Positions 1 through 10,258 of a DNA stretch of 64,000 nt are shown here, in pieces. The stretch's first letter is position 1. Every line of letters starts with the position of its first letter. Made by a program: the position numbers and the translations under genes. This DNA comes from Kudoa neothunni (Eukaryota > Cnidaria), in NCBI GenBank assembly GCA_964304625.1, contig OZ199840.1, positions 6,758,001 to 6,822,000 on the forward strand. Reading direction: 5' to 3'. Under the pieces are notes generated by a model, which ran no database searches, was not told the origin of the DNA, and worked only from the letters and a program-made list of their open reading frames with translations.

Positions 1-1252
1 ATTTTTGACTCGTAGAATCCGATTTGGATGTTTCTTGTTTGATCGAACTAAAAATGGGATTAGAAACACTGAAGCAGACAGATAATGTGGCGGTAGTTTT
101 TTCAGGGCATCACACCAATAAAACACAAGATTTCAATTATAAATATGTAAAAAATTAAAACTTATTAAAATAAAAACGTTAAACAACCGATTTTCTTATT
201 AGTTTGCGTGTTAACTATACAATGGGTAATTTAAGAAAATTTTAAATGTTGAATATGTGAAGAATCGAACTCAACCGAAGGTAATTTATTAAACCAAGTT
301 TTGAAGGTTTTAAACCAAATGAATATAATAAATTAAAACGATAACATTTAGCATGTTTTAGTTCATTTATCAGTCATGGACGTAATTTGAAAAATTAATA
401 TTTAACCAATAAATCATTAATTTTTTAATGTTGGTCTACATACTACGGAGATTTTCAACTTTATTTATAGCTATTACGCTTGGTAAATAAGAAAATAAAT
501 ATTACTGAGTTATCATATTTACTGTGAATCTATTTAACCATAATTCATCACAGAATCATACAATTAAAATTTTTATTGAGAACAATTAAAAATTAATATA
601 TTGCCAATCTCGCAATCTTTAAAAACGACTTGAATAATGCAAATATTGCATGGGTGCCCTAAAAAACGCCTGTTAGGTTGGCACGAAAATCTAACTCAGG
701 AAGGTTTCCTTTATTTGGTCTAAATCTAATTTTTAACTAATATCAAAACAAAGTAATACTTTAGCTGACATAACCAGCGAATGCGGAGTAGATTAGTGTA
801 GTCATTCAAACCAACACTCTCAAAGGCATCCAAAATATCTTGCTCCTTAATCATAATGCGCCGGCTGAGAGGGTTGCATTGTCTAGATATTCAACATTTG
901 AAAATCATTATGTAAGCGGATCAACCTCAATGCAAGTTCAGTTATGTTGCATATAAATTCAGTGAGACAATGTTGTAAAAAAAATTTTGCTCCTGTGGAA
1001 AACTAGATGGAAATCAATACAACGTTTTTAACAAAAAAGATGATGCCTTGAAGAAAGGGTGTTGTATCCGCCACAAAATACGATGGATTTTAGGTGCAGA
1101 AAGTAATAGTTCCTATCAAATAAATATGAATTATGAATATTTAAATAGTAGAAGGATGTACCTTCGGTATAATTGGTCGAACTTCAGATCCAGCTAAAAA
1201 ATGCAAAATATTCGAGAAAAAACTAATCAAAATAAAACCTCCTAATTCTGCC
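1..1252. other. No confident gene
   Basis: This AT-rich stretch has no long reading frame. If the exon at 1253-1774 belongs to a multi-exon minus-strand gene, its later exons should lie here. The minus strand shows acceptor-like TTTTTTAG and TTTGATAG sites between about 1080 and 1220 with short open stretches between them, but I could not fix a reading frame through them. Confidence 0.4.
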
Positions 1253-1774
1253 TCACCTAAAAACAAAATTTGGTAAAATATCGAATAAACAATCATCACA
1301 TTTATTCAAGCGTTTCTTAGTTTCAGCGGTCAGCTCATTTAATTTGTAATTATCGTTGTTTTTTATAGCAGAGACTAAGTCATCGACGGATGAATATTTT
1401 AATTTCTGAGCATCTTCTACCATCAAATGTTTAATGTTACCATTGCACGTATATAATGTATTATCATTTAGTTGTTGTCTATCAATGTGTTGAACATCGA
1501 TAGGTATATTGTAAGGTTCAGTAATATATGATGAGGCTATTTGAGTAATATTTAAACAATCAAGAAACAACGACAATAATAGATTGATACTTCCGTTGGT
1601 ATTGTTTATGGAATGCAAGGGATACTCGAGAGGAGGTAATGGTTGGGGGATTGTTGGACAGACCAACGGTCGAGATGTCACTGAAATCGCCGAAAGTGGT
1701 GGTATTTGTTTGGGCATGGGTCTTAATAGTGGTATATTGCTTTTCATATCACGCGTTTCGACTACACCAACCAT
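1253..1774 (-). CDS. Unrecognised protein-coding exon
   Basis: A minus-strand frame of about 173 codons is open here. Its first half is rich in Pro, Ile and Leu (PKQIPPLSAISV, PQPLPPLEYPLH). Its second half is polar and ends in a Lys/Cys-rich stretch (KKRLNKCDDCLFDI). The frame stops directly after AG|GTGAGG, a good splice-donor sequence, so it may be an internal or first exon rather than a whole gene. An in-frame stop lies 6 bases before the ATG at 1774, so that ATG could be the true start. I recognise no domain. It does not resemble the transposases in this window, which is a weak argument for a host gene. Another minus frame at 1762-1950 might hold an upstream exon, but I could not join it. 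Confidence 0.35.
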   Translation of the reverse strand: MVGVVETRDMKSNIPLLRPMPKQIPPLSAISVTSRPLVCPTIPQPLPPLEYPLHSINNTNGSINLLLSLFLDCLNITQIASSYITEPYNIPIDVQHIDRQQLNDNTLYTCNGNIKHLMVEDAQKLKYSSVDDLVSAIKNNDNYKLNELTAETKKRLNKCDDCLFDILPNFVFR

Positions 1775-1950
1775 ATTTCAATATTTAATAAGGCTAATCT
1801 AGAACAAGTGATCTCACTTTGACGGATAACTTCACTGCCATTGTTAGCCGTAAATAAATTCACTTGAAACAATTCAAATTTTATTCTACGAAAAAATCGG
1901 TCCGTTACTCGTATTCTCGGTGTCTTCTCCAAGCAAAAATTTGATAACAT

Positions 1951-2415
1951 TGCTTCTCAAATCTATAGCGTGGTCTGATTCGACATATTCTTGACTTATT
2001 CTTAAATTTCTGTCATCTTCTAAATTTGGAGATGGTTCCGAGGGGCACATTTTGTCATTACCAAAGAGGCGATACCTGCGCCGCCACTAAAATCCGATAG
2101 TATTCTTCAGTACCTTGCCACTAAGACTGCGTAAGTGCGCCAACGCTCTGTGACTTTTCAAATGAACACTGCATCAGTTATGACTAACTTTAAAGGAAAA
2201 AATAAATAAATTATTTTTTAATAAAAGCTTCCATAGCTAACTTAGATACCGATTCCGTCGATCTCCGCTATTTTCGTTCGAATCCCATTTAGTCCATGCG
2301 GGCTGCTGAGCAATTGCGTGATCTATCGATAAGAGCAGAAGTAATGATTATTAACGTGAGATTCAGATTAATTTAATATAGATAAACTACATCCTTTTGA
2401 TGACCAAAACTTAAA
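1951..2415. other. No gene seen
   Basis: No reading frame of note. Some GC-richer patches around 2060-2160 and 2240-2330 look like decayed transposon ends, but no pair of inverted repeats was found. Confidence 0.35.
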
Positions 2416-3320
2416 TTAACCCTTGATAGGTGATGATCTTGAGTCCACGAGCCCACCTGAGCAGTATATTGAACATAATTCATTCAACAAAAATTTTTAA
2501 CGTTTTTACTACATTTAAATTGCTAAAATTTTATTTTACATTTAGTTGTATATTTTCAATGAATTCAAAAATTTTTTATCTTAAGCCCATGTGCAACTAA
2601 AAAGGATTATGACAATAGCAATATACTTTATTTGTTTTAAAGTTAATCTCACAATTGCGCATATAAGTGTATTAATGTCAGGTTCGAATTTCTCAAATCA
2701 ATTATCCGCTGACAAATTATCGATATGATTGCTTTTGAATCATTTGTTGGGTCTCTTCAAAGAATTCCGGAATATATGAAAGATAAACCTAATGGCCAAC
2801 AACAATTTTTAGTGGACTTATCCTCCTCGTTGATTGTAAGACATCAGAAGAAAAGAGCTGAAGACCAAAAAATTAGATGTTAACCCGCTGTTGTAGATTG
2901 TGATTATAATATAAATATTAATAAACCATTTAATATTATTCAGTGTATTTTGGCACGACCCCTAACGATTAGATATTGTCGAAAGTATTTCTTTACGCGT
3001 GGCGAAGAACATTGCAATATAAATGCCTCGAAACGATTTAGTTTGTCCTGCATGCATCATAAGACGGTTAAAACATGTATGCGATGTGTGTAACAACATT
3101 ATATGTAACGATCATTCAATAAAAATATTTATCTGTTTGAGTTTCTCCAACAATAAATTATTGTATATCATGTATTTTTTATCGCGCAATAGCGTCTTAA
3201 AGCAAGCAAATACAGCTTAAAATAAAATCCAATAAAGATAGAAATTAATCCGGATAGGCTCGTCGAGCCAAAGACCACCTAAATCGGTAGCGCCGGAAGG
3301 TCAACCATTAAGGGGCTAAT
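2416..3320 (+). mobile_element. piggyBac-like fragment, internally deleted
   Basis: A short plus-strand frame at about 2725-2882 contains QQQFLVDLSSSLIVRHQKK, which resembles the conserved segment near the end of piggyBac transposases (compare FLKMVAEQLAGQLVSRK in the element at 56307). After it, around 3023-3115, comes CPACIIRRLKHVCDVC, a Cys-x2-Cys pair arrangement like the Cys-rich C-terminal domain of piggyBac proteins. A TTAACCC at about 2416 and a GGGG-CTAA sequence at about 3313 on the opposite strand could be the decayed ends, since piggyBac inserts at TTAA and starts with CCC. The catalytic core is missing, so this is a dead, internally deleted copy. The boundaries are uncertain. Confidence 0.5.
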
Positions 3321-3637
3321 TCACGGCACCACTTCGCCACTAACTAACAAAAATACGCCAAATGAAAATAGCTAGAACAATATTGTAATATTATAAATTG
3401 TTCAAAATGTTTCTGATTTTTCTTAGGTAACTATATCGATGTAAAATTTAAAAATTAATGACAGAAGTGGCTTTTGCAGTCGAGATTTTTAATCTTAAAC
3501 GGGGTCTACACTTGCGCGGTGGCCAATTGCACTGGGTATGCAGCGAAGGGATTATATTATAGAAGAAACCGTTTCTAAAATTTCAACTATTTTTTTCAAC
3601 ATAAAACGGTCGCAATATATTTTTATCATTAAATACG
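3321..3637. other. No gene; ends with Merlin target duplication
   Basis: Intergenic sequence without coding potential. The last nine bases, TTAAATACG at 3629-3637, are the left copy of the Merlin target-site duplication. Confidence 0.5.
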
Positions 3638-4717
3638 AGTTAATGTGGAGTTTAGGCACGTAAACTCGCGCATACCAATTCGTAATCTTTCGCGCTCATG
3701 CTAAGGATTAAAATTAAATCATGGATGTGACTGTACATTTTCCCGCAATTGAATCAGTTGATGTGAACAAGATCGAACCATTCTTCCTCGACTGTTTGAA
3801 GTTAAATAAAAAGTACAGCATCGAATTCATGGCATTCATTGGACTTTTGAGAAAAACAAGTGTATGTTATAATAAGGAAATGCAGTTGACACGGTGCGAA
3901 AGATGCGTTAACGGATATTCGTTCTATTGCAATCACTGTAGAAAGTATATTTCTGCCCGCAAAGACTCTTTTTTGGAAGGAGATCATCTGGATCTTCCAA
4001 CCATCCTAAAGATCATCTATTATTATTATTATTCCTTCGACATCAGCAGTCAACGTTTTTATGAAGAAGTCATTCACATCAGTTCCAAAACTTTTGTGGA
4101 TTGGAAAAATTTTATTAGGGATATATATTCGAACCATGTAATTGAGAATTCCCAAAAGGTCGGTGGAGATGGAATTATCGTTCAGATTGATGAATCCAAA
4201 CTTTGTAAAAGGAAGAATAGCGTGGGTAGGATATTGGTTAATCAAGATCAATGGATTTTGGGAGGAATAGATGAAAACGGCAACGTTTTCATAACAATTA
4301 CAACCAAGCGGGATCTGCCAACACTACACAAAATAATTCTTGAGAATGTGGAAAGGGGGTCAATAATATGGTCTGACTGCTGGAAAGGTTATAGGCGTCT
4401 TGATACGCATGATTTTCTCCACGAAACTGTCAACCATAGCATAGCGTTTGTCACTGAAACTGGTATGCACACCAATAGAATCGAAGCTACGTGGGGAGCC
4501 TGCAAAAGAAAGTCCCGCCATATTACGAATAAATCCCCTGGGCTTATATTATCGTATCTATCGTAATATATATTTAAGAAAAAGTTTCTTAATAAAGTAT
4601 TTCAAGAAACATTAAACCAAATTAGTGTTATTCACACATTTTGAATATTATTGTTTGTTATTACATGCGCTACGAAGATTAGCGGGATTAGTTACGTGCC
4701 TAAACTCCACATTAGCC
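3638..4717 (+). mobile_element. Merlin DNA transposon with perfect 9-bp target duplication
   Basis: The element is 1,080 bp long. Its ends are inverted repeats: left (A)GTTAATGTGGAGTTTAGG and right, on the opposite strand, GGCTAATGTGGAGTTTAGG, continuing into GCACGTAA. The same nine bases, TTAAATACG, flank it at 3629-3637 and 4718-4726. Merlin elements make 8-9 bp duplications, so size, ends and duplication all agree. One transposase gene (3721-4566) fills most of it. The intact duplication and near-intact gene suggest a recent insertion. Confidence 0.92.
3721..4566 (+). CDS. Merlin (IS1016/IS1595-like) transposase, C-terminally shortened
   Basis: This 281-residue frame encodes a Merlin transposase, which cuts and pastes its own element. 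Near the N-terminus is a zinc-ribbon-like pattern (C59-x2-C62, C70-x2-C73). The DDE catalytic residues are readable: D157 in VQIDES, D219 in IWSDCWKGY and E255 in HTNRIEATWG. The frame has no intron. Compared with the second copy at 6246-6803, which ends NYLAEYLF, this one reads SYLS followed by TAA where the other copy has the Glu codon. After that TAA the same frame continues for about 26 codons (YIFKKKFLNK and on) to another stop. The gene therefore looks shortened by one nonsense change after the catalytic domain. Whether the shortened protein works is unknown. Confidence 0.9.
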   Translation: MDVTVHFPAIESVDVNKIEPFFLDCLKLNKKYSIEFMAFIGLLRKTSVCYNKEMQLTRCERCVNGYSFYCNHCRKYISARKDSFLEGDHLDLPTILKIIYYYYYSFDISSQRFYEEVIHISSKTFVDWKNFIRDIYSNHVIENSQKVGGDGIIVQIDESKLCKRKNSVGRILVNQDQWILGGIDENGNVFITITTKRDLPTLHKIILENVERGSIIWSDCWKGYRRLDTHDFLHETVNHSIAFVTETGMHTNRIEATWGACKRKSRHITNKSPGLILSYLS

Positions 4718-4726
4718 TTAAATACG

Positions 4727-5194
4727 TAAATAAGGGTGAATATTTTAGATTTAATATAATTATTTAGAGAATTAATTGGTCTAAAAACGATAAAAATGTT
4801 TTTTTAAACAAGACATGAATTAATGAACAAAATTTCTTTATGTTAAATAAGCGACCTATATTTCAATGATCAAAATTATTTCCGAGATATTTTTACCATA
4901 AATCCAATTATTTATAGACATCATTTGTATGTTAATTAAGATGCTTATTTTTATTTTATTAATTAGTTAATTTTAACGCTGTGACCGCGTTTAATAAAAT
5001 TTAATAAACTCCAACTATATGGGAACAATTTTTTCAATATTTCCCGGGTGTCTGACTTTTTTATTATGAATTTCAAAGCTTAAATTCTTCTGTGTGTCAA
5101 ACAGTAGATAAATTCTGATAGATCCAAACGTTGTCAATAATATTCAGTTATGATAACGTTTTGCAGATTGCTCATGTTTATTCAAAGCGTTAGT
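4727..5194. other. No gene seen
   Basis: AT-rich sequence between the Merlin element and the hAT fragment, with no supported feature. Confidence 0.4.
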
Positions 5195-5500
5195 CTAGTT
5201 ACTCAAGTTAAAACACCTTCCTTCCACCCAGATATTTTCACTAGGCGCCGAAAACGGGCAAAGGAAACAAAAAAGTTTGTTTGTTGTAGTACATCCACGC
5301 AACCATTCTTTCCTCTCATACCATATACTATGAAAGGTACGAGTAATTTTCTCTCCTTTCTGTTGTTTAAGTTCATAAAGTTTTGGTGTTGGTCTACCAT
5401 TTGTTATGATTCTCATCTTTTCTTCATACAGAAGTTTGGAAAACTGTTTGAGATAGGGATTATCCATGTTCGAAAGGAACGTGATAAAACCAAAAAACAT
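5195..5500 (-). pseudogene. N-terminal fragment of a DUF4371/TTF-type hAT transposase
   Basis: The minus-strand frame reads GRPTPKLYELKQQ, then FHSIWYERKEWLRGC, then NKLFCFLCPFSA and WVEGRCFNLSN. This order (GRP.P.L, then R.F...WY....WL.GC, then LFCF.C, then W...G..L) is characteristic of the TTF-type zinc-finger region at the start of DUF4371-containing hAT transposases and their ZMYM-like relatives. The rest of the transposase, including the catalytic and dimerisation regions, is absent downstream, so this is a remnant. It abuts the repeat at 5501-5871, which may be the 5' non-coding end of the same element. Confidence 0.65.
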
Positions 5501-5871
5501 TTCAACAGATAATCAAAATAGAGATTAGGGACGATTTATATGTAACTCGCATTTTCTCTGAAATATTGCCTAATTTTATCACTTGGGAGACACTGATTAA
5601 GATTTAAATATTTAATAATTCAAAAAATAAATAGAATTTCATGTATGAGAGATGCAAATCGATTCCCCTTACTGCGCGCGTCACGTGACTACACAGGGTA
5701 TGTAGAATTTAGTTAGCATACCTTGACCTAAATATTAAAAATTTTTAATTTATTTTTATATTTTATAATATGTATATTGTAAAATCATAATTGAAAATTT
5801 CATATTCATCTATATTGGAAGTTGGCAAACCAGGCATCGCAGACTTTAATTCGCCAACGCTTTACACACCC
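5501..5871. repeat. Dispersed repeat, copy 1
   Basis: This stretch is clearly similar along its length to 27338-27806. Shared blocks include TTCAACAGATAATCAAAATA, CGCATTTTCTCTGAAATATT, AATTTCATGTATGAGAGAT, CACGTGACTA and TATATTGGAAGTTGGCAAA. The copies differ by scattered substitutions and small gaps, and copy 2 has about 110 extra bases. Near its right end a short inverted pair (TTGGCAAA ... TTCGCCAA) could form a hairpin. Because it directly precedes the start of the hAT fragment on the minus strand, it may be that element's terminal non-coding region. Confidence 0.8.
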
Positions 5872-5877
5872 GGACTC

Positions 5878-6949
5878 GACTAATATCGACTTAAGATCAA
5901 ATTAATCTAGATTATTTCTCGTTCTAGTGGGGTTTGATTTTAGGATTAAAACAAAGCATGGAGATAGTTGTTTCCGGACCAAAAATTGAATGTGTTGAAC
6001 TTAGCGAAGTAGATATTCATTTATCGATATTCTTAAATGTAATAATGAATATTGTGTCAAGTTATTCCACCATTTTGGTCCGTTGGATAATAAACCTACA
6101 TGCTGCGATATTCACATGAAATTAATGAAAAGATATCAGGTGATCGTTGGATTCGTTAATTTTTGTCCAGAATGTAAAAAACAAGAAATTGTCAGGAAAA
6201 ACTCATTTTTTCAAAATAGTCATCTGAGACCTCATAATATTAAAATTGATATTTTATTATTCCTACGATGTTTCTTCACGCAAGTTTATTGAAGAAGAAT
6301 TTGGAATATCACCCAACACAATAGTCGACTGGAAGAACTTCATTAGAGACATCTACACGAGTTATCTTCTTAATAATTCAAGGAACATTGGTGGCACTGG
6401 AATAATCGTCCAAGTCGATGAAACGTTAATTTACAAACGAAAATATGTTGGACGGATACTTGAAAATCAAGGCCAATGGGTTTTTGGGGGCATTGATGAG
6501 GAGGGTAACATCTTTATGGAACTAACCTTGAAATGGGATAATAATACACTGGCAGACTTTATTGTGAAAAATGTTTACCCAGATTCGATAATTTGGTCAG
6601 ACTCTTGGGAGGGTTACCGAAAATTAAACGAGTATGGCTATCTTCACAATATGGTGAATCATAGTAAAGAATTCGTCTCTTCTGAAGGAGTACATACGAA
6701 TCGCATAGAATCAACTTGGGGAGCATGCAAAAGAAAGTTCAGTCACGTCCGGAATAAATCGCCGAATCTTATTCCGAATTATTTGGCGGAATATTTATTT
6801 TAAAAAAATGTTTTGACAACATATTTGAGGGAATTGTTAACGTCATCCAAACAATGTATAAATTTAACGATTAATATAATCCCTCCGGTGCGCGCCGCGC
6901 TAGAACGAGAAATAATCCAGATTAATTTGATCTAAAGTCGATATTAGCC
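5878..6949 (+). mobile_element. Second Merlin element with ~48-bp inverted ends
   Basis: The left end from 5878 and the reverse complement of the right end up to 6949 match over about 48 bases, both running (G)ACTAATATCGACTT or GGCTAATATCGACTTTAG into AGATCAAATTAATCT and then ATTATTTCTCGTTCTAG. The starting GGCTAAT is shared with the Merlin at 3638, though the rest of the ends differ, so this is a different subfamily. The flanking 9-mers do not match, so the target duplication has decayed or the flanks have been rearranged. The enclosed transposase gene is broken in its N-terminal part. Confidence 0.88.
6083..6803 (+). pseudogene. Merlin transposase, frameshifted
   Basis: The N-terminal part (LMKRYQVIVGFVNFCPECKK, with a C-x2-C pair) and the catalytic part lie in two frames that overlap at 6246-6292, so at least one frameshift separates them. 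Further damage is likely upstream, where coding-like text appears in other frames from about 5950. The catalytic half is intact: VQVDE, IWSDSWEGY and HTNRIESTWG carry the DDE residues, and the protein ends NYLAEYLF. It is clearly related to the copy at 3721-4566 but divergent (for example FVDWKNFIRDIYSNHVIEN against IVDWKNFIRDIYTSYLLNN). Confidence 0.88.
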
Positions 6950-7289
6950 TATAATGATGTCCTCTCTAATTCATAGAAATAACAATGGCCCAATGTCAGT
7001 CTCTCCCAATAATTTATAAACGGAAGATTATTTTATTTTGAAAGGCTTGGCAACTATTTTAAACATCATGGCTCAAAAAAGTGGAGTTAAAGTCTGATTC
7101 TATTCCAGATGTTTATTCATTATTGAATCGTAATTTTATACGAAAAAATAACTGTCTCTTTATTAATATTTTTTGTGCGCTTGTGAAAAAATACGTACTA
7201 TCCGGCGGCGACCGGTATTACGTACGACCGATCCATTACTGTAGTTCAAATAATCTATCATTGAAGAATCGGTTAAAATAAGTGAAACA
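6950..7289. other. No gene seen
   Basis: A 66-codon plus-strand frame at 7081-7281 is open but shows no recognisable features. I do not support it as a gene. Confidence 0.35.
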
Positions 7290-8011
7290 TTCAGATATGA
7301 TATCTTCAACTTGTTCAAAAATATCAGTTGTTTCAATATCATTGTTTATTTAATCTCTCGCGTTCATTGTCTTATTTAAGCGGTAGTCATCTTGCTCCCC
7401 ATCACTAGAATTGTATTCGGATACAATACCGTCATATTGACCATACAAAATGGAATCCGATTCCAGTCCAATGTCTGATTTGTGACCACCTGGTAATAAT
7501 ATGATTTTTTTAAAAATATGCTCTATTTATTCCTCCCCAAATCTAGTCAGAATACATTCCAAAGAATATAAACACATTTAAATCAAGGGCCGGACATTGC
7601 CGTGTGACAACCCTCGTTATACCCCCGGCCCGATGTTGCCAAATGGCAATATGGATTAATCTATCCCTATAGTATACATATAAAAACATATTTTCTTCTT
7701 AGATTCATTTTTAGATTAAAATTATTTAACGTTATATGTGTATATTTTTTTAAAATTACTGAAACCTCAAAATTCCAAGTTCAATTGCACGATACTTTTA
7801 GCCTTTTTTATATTTGCCGTAGAGTTAGATATTCATCTGTATTGCTCTTGATATAAAACGTAAAAATTTTTATAATTCGTTTATATAAAATCAAATTAAC
7901 ATTATTATTATTATTATAATAAAGATATATTTAAAAAATGTAATTAAATGGCTATAACACTCGCCAAACTAAAATGTTGCTATTTGGCAACATTGTGGTT
8001 CAAAGGGTTAA
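7290..8011 (-). mobile_element. 5' end fragment of a piggyBac-like element
   Basis: Read on the minus strand, the piece starts at TTAA (8008-8011) followed by CCCTTTGAACC, the usual form of a piggyBac end. Next come two hairpin-like motifs built on TTGCCAAATAGCAA and TTGCCATTTGGCAA. Around 7300-7500 an open stretch after a TTATTACCAG acceptor-like site reads SDIGLESDSILYGQYDG and NSSDGEQDDYR. Acidic, Ser/Asp-rich starts of this kind are usual in piggyBac transposases. No catalytic core follows, so the element is truncated. The adjoining sequence at 8012 is a pogo gene, which suggests insertion at a TTAA in that gene. Confidence 0.5.
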
Positions 8012-8707
8012 GTTGTGGAATCTATTCTTCAACACCGTATATTTCACATCCTTAGCTTCATCATGGAAATTAATTTTTCCAAAATTAAATCGCTTTTTAA
8101 AGCCCTTAAACCATCCAATTATCTCACTTCCTGGATTCTTATTTCCAACAGAAAGCTCAATTCTTTTAATTGTGATATCAGAGGAGGTGAGTTAGATTTT
8201 TTATCCCTTATCTGACAGGTCCAATCATAAACGCCTTGATCATAATCAATGTTTGATCCATTATGAATGTTTTTCCTTTTATTTGATACCAATCCTCCTT
8301 CAACGATAGAAATTTTTTGTTCTTACGAAGAATCTCATTTAGGGTGGCAATATTCGAAATTTGGGAAATGTTTTACTGTTTCTATCTTAGCGTGTTTAAA
8401 GGGTAAACTTTCGAAATACTTTATTATTTTGTATTTCTCTTCCAAAGTTCTAACAATTTTAGCATTATTTCTTGCCATATGTATTAATTAATTGATATCA
8501 AACAAAAATTCAATCAAAAGATGGTCGAGAAAAGTGTACAAAATCGATTCGTCGCGTGATATTTATTTCCTCATTTTAGCTATTTGAAATTATTTATTTT
8601 TAGTTCAAACGCTAAAAATCTACACACATTTTATTTAAATCTAATTAGATACTAAAAATTTCAATATAACAATTTTTTCCAAAGTGTTCAAAATCGGTTG
8701 CCTACTG
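8012..8707 (-). mobile_element. pogo-type element, 5' half
   Basis: The minus strand begins with ACTG/TA at 8704-8709, and the inward end reads CAGTAGGCAACCGATTTTG then ACACTTT, a variant of the terminal motif of the pogo at 25001. A second copy of the motif (AATCGATTTTGTACACTTTT) lies about 150 bases inside. The gene starts near 8478 with MARNNAKIVRTLEEKYKIIKY, a psq-type helix-turn-helix, and goes on to VYDWTCQIRD and then GWFKGFKKRFNFGKINFHDEA, the CENP-B-type DNA-binding half. At least two frame breaks occur. The catalytic domain is missing: the copy stops where the piggyBac end begins at TTAA 8008-8011. Confidence 0.75.
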
Positions 8708-8981
8708 TAATAATTTTCGGAGCACTCGGAAGGTTGAATAAAAGTGTTTCCATCAAATTACTTGTGTTTTAACTCACAACAAATCGACAACACAACCAAT
8801 AAGATGAGAATCAACATTAATTTTGAAAAATTTATAAATATAATTAAAAATGTATGAAAATATACGTTTCAAAATTTTTAAAGGAAAATAGTATGGTTTT
8901 CATATACAAATTCAAGAACACATATAGGGTGATTTTGGTTATTCATTATTTGATATGTATTATTTATAAACATCTAGGCTT

Positions 8982-10258
8982 CTACAATAATGTGGGGAGA
9001 GATGCGGATTGTTGGTTTCCGAGGAATGAATCACTTAGGAATTCTGGATGAATAGTCATTTTTTGAATACCTTCATTATTTAACATCTCGGTTATGTTGT
9101 TTATGTGTGTTCTATATTGAGCCAAATCACTCATAACAACATGTATTGTACCTATAAAAGTATGGTGTAAAACAACAACCAACAACTCTCTTAATAAACA
9201 TAAAATTACAAACAATATTTTGACTATCAAGCTCCCACACATGAAACAAAGGAATCTCTTCGATACATGGATAAATAGTCATGAGTTTATGGCTCAATTC
9301 CTTGACATTTATTCGTTTGGGTGTGCTCATTATGAGTACATTGGCCGACGAGGTTAACAGAGGAATAGTTGTCCATAGAATTATGGATACGAGTATAAGA
9401 CTCATGGTGGGATCGATGTACCAAGTCCAAGGTTTACCGTCAAATACAATAAAGATAATTGTGCTTGTAATCACCACTATAGAGCCGACAAAATCCCCCA
9501 TCAAATGAAGCAACACTCCTTTTAAATTCATCTGCCCGTGGCTGTGCCCATGATGATGATGGTGATGACCTTTATGATTCGATTCAGACGATCTGTCCTC
9601 TTTGACTAATAAATTTTCACGATCCTCTAAAAAGATTTGGAGGAAATAGAATACAACACGTTACACAATGAGTTAGACAGCAAAATATACCATCCACATG
9701 GTTAAACGTATTTCCATCAGATGATAGCAATTCGACATTTTCCCCCATATCTTTACTCTTAGGTGAATGTCTTTTATTAGCCCCACATAAAAAACATCCA
9801 GTATGACACTGGAACAGAAGAATTCCAAATATGTTAATGAAAAGACCAACACCACCAACTATAAGGATCATTTTAGGCTCGGTTATCTCAGATTTGACCA
9901 CAAGTCTTTGTATTGCTTCCACCGCTATCGATAAGCATAAAGATAGCAAAAAAACACAATTGGCGAGCGCCCCAACCACTTCCATCCTAGACCATCCATA
10001 GGTTAGAAGGGGATTTTTATTTTTTTTCTGCGACACAACCAGCGATACAAAACCAATAGACAACGACAACAAATCGGACAACATATGAAAACTGTCAGCT
10101 ACAAGCGCCATTGAATTGGTCTTGTAGCCTACAGTCAATTCCACCGTGAAATAGGTGAATGTCAGACACAGCATTATGATAAAACTTCCACGCTGTGATA
10201 TTAGAAACCTGCCACAAGAATTCATATGGCAGTTCCTCCGACAATATTCAACCGACAT
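8982..10258 (-). CDS. SLC30A: Zinc transporter, SLC30A (ZnT/CDF) family
   Basis: Three exons, 10258-9691, 9626-9210 and 9151-8982, join in frame to give a 384-residue protein; the introns are 64 and 58 nt with GT-AG ends. It is a cation diffusion facilitator, which exchanges cytosolic zinc for protons across the plasma or organelle membrane. Hydrophobic segments alternate as expected for six membrane spans. The zinc-site pairs H58-x3-D62 (ADSFHMLSD) and H230-x3-D234 (LHLMGDFVGS) are both present. Between spans 4 and 5 lies a histidine-rich loop (HKGHHHHHHGHSHG, about 207-220), also usual for ZnTs. TYGWSRMEVVGALAN is close to ZnT1/ZnT10-like proteins. The C-terminal domain after the last span is short and carries VCTIHVVMSD. 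It is divergent from, and head to head with, the gene at 11516. No defect is visible. Confidence 0.93.

Noticed and set aside
2240-2320. Possible tRNA (GTTCGAATCCC resembling a T-arm)
   Set aside because: The flanking bases do not form a T-stem or acceptor stem, and no D- or anticodon arm fits the spacing.
5150-5512. 120-codon plus-strand frame
   Set aside because: It is the antisense shadow of the DUF4371-type hAT fragment, which has clear family motifs.
8982-9531. Separate small genes in the zinc transporter region
   Set aside because: The two overlapping minus-strand frames are exons 2 and 3 of one gene, joined by a 58-nt GT-AG intron.
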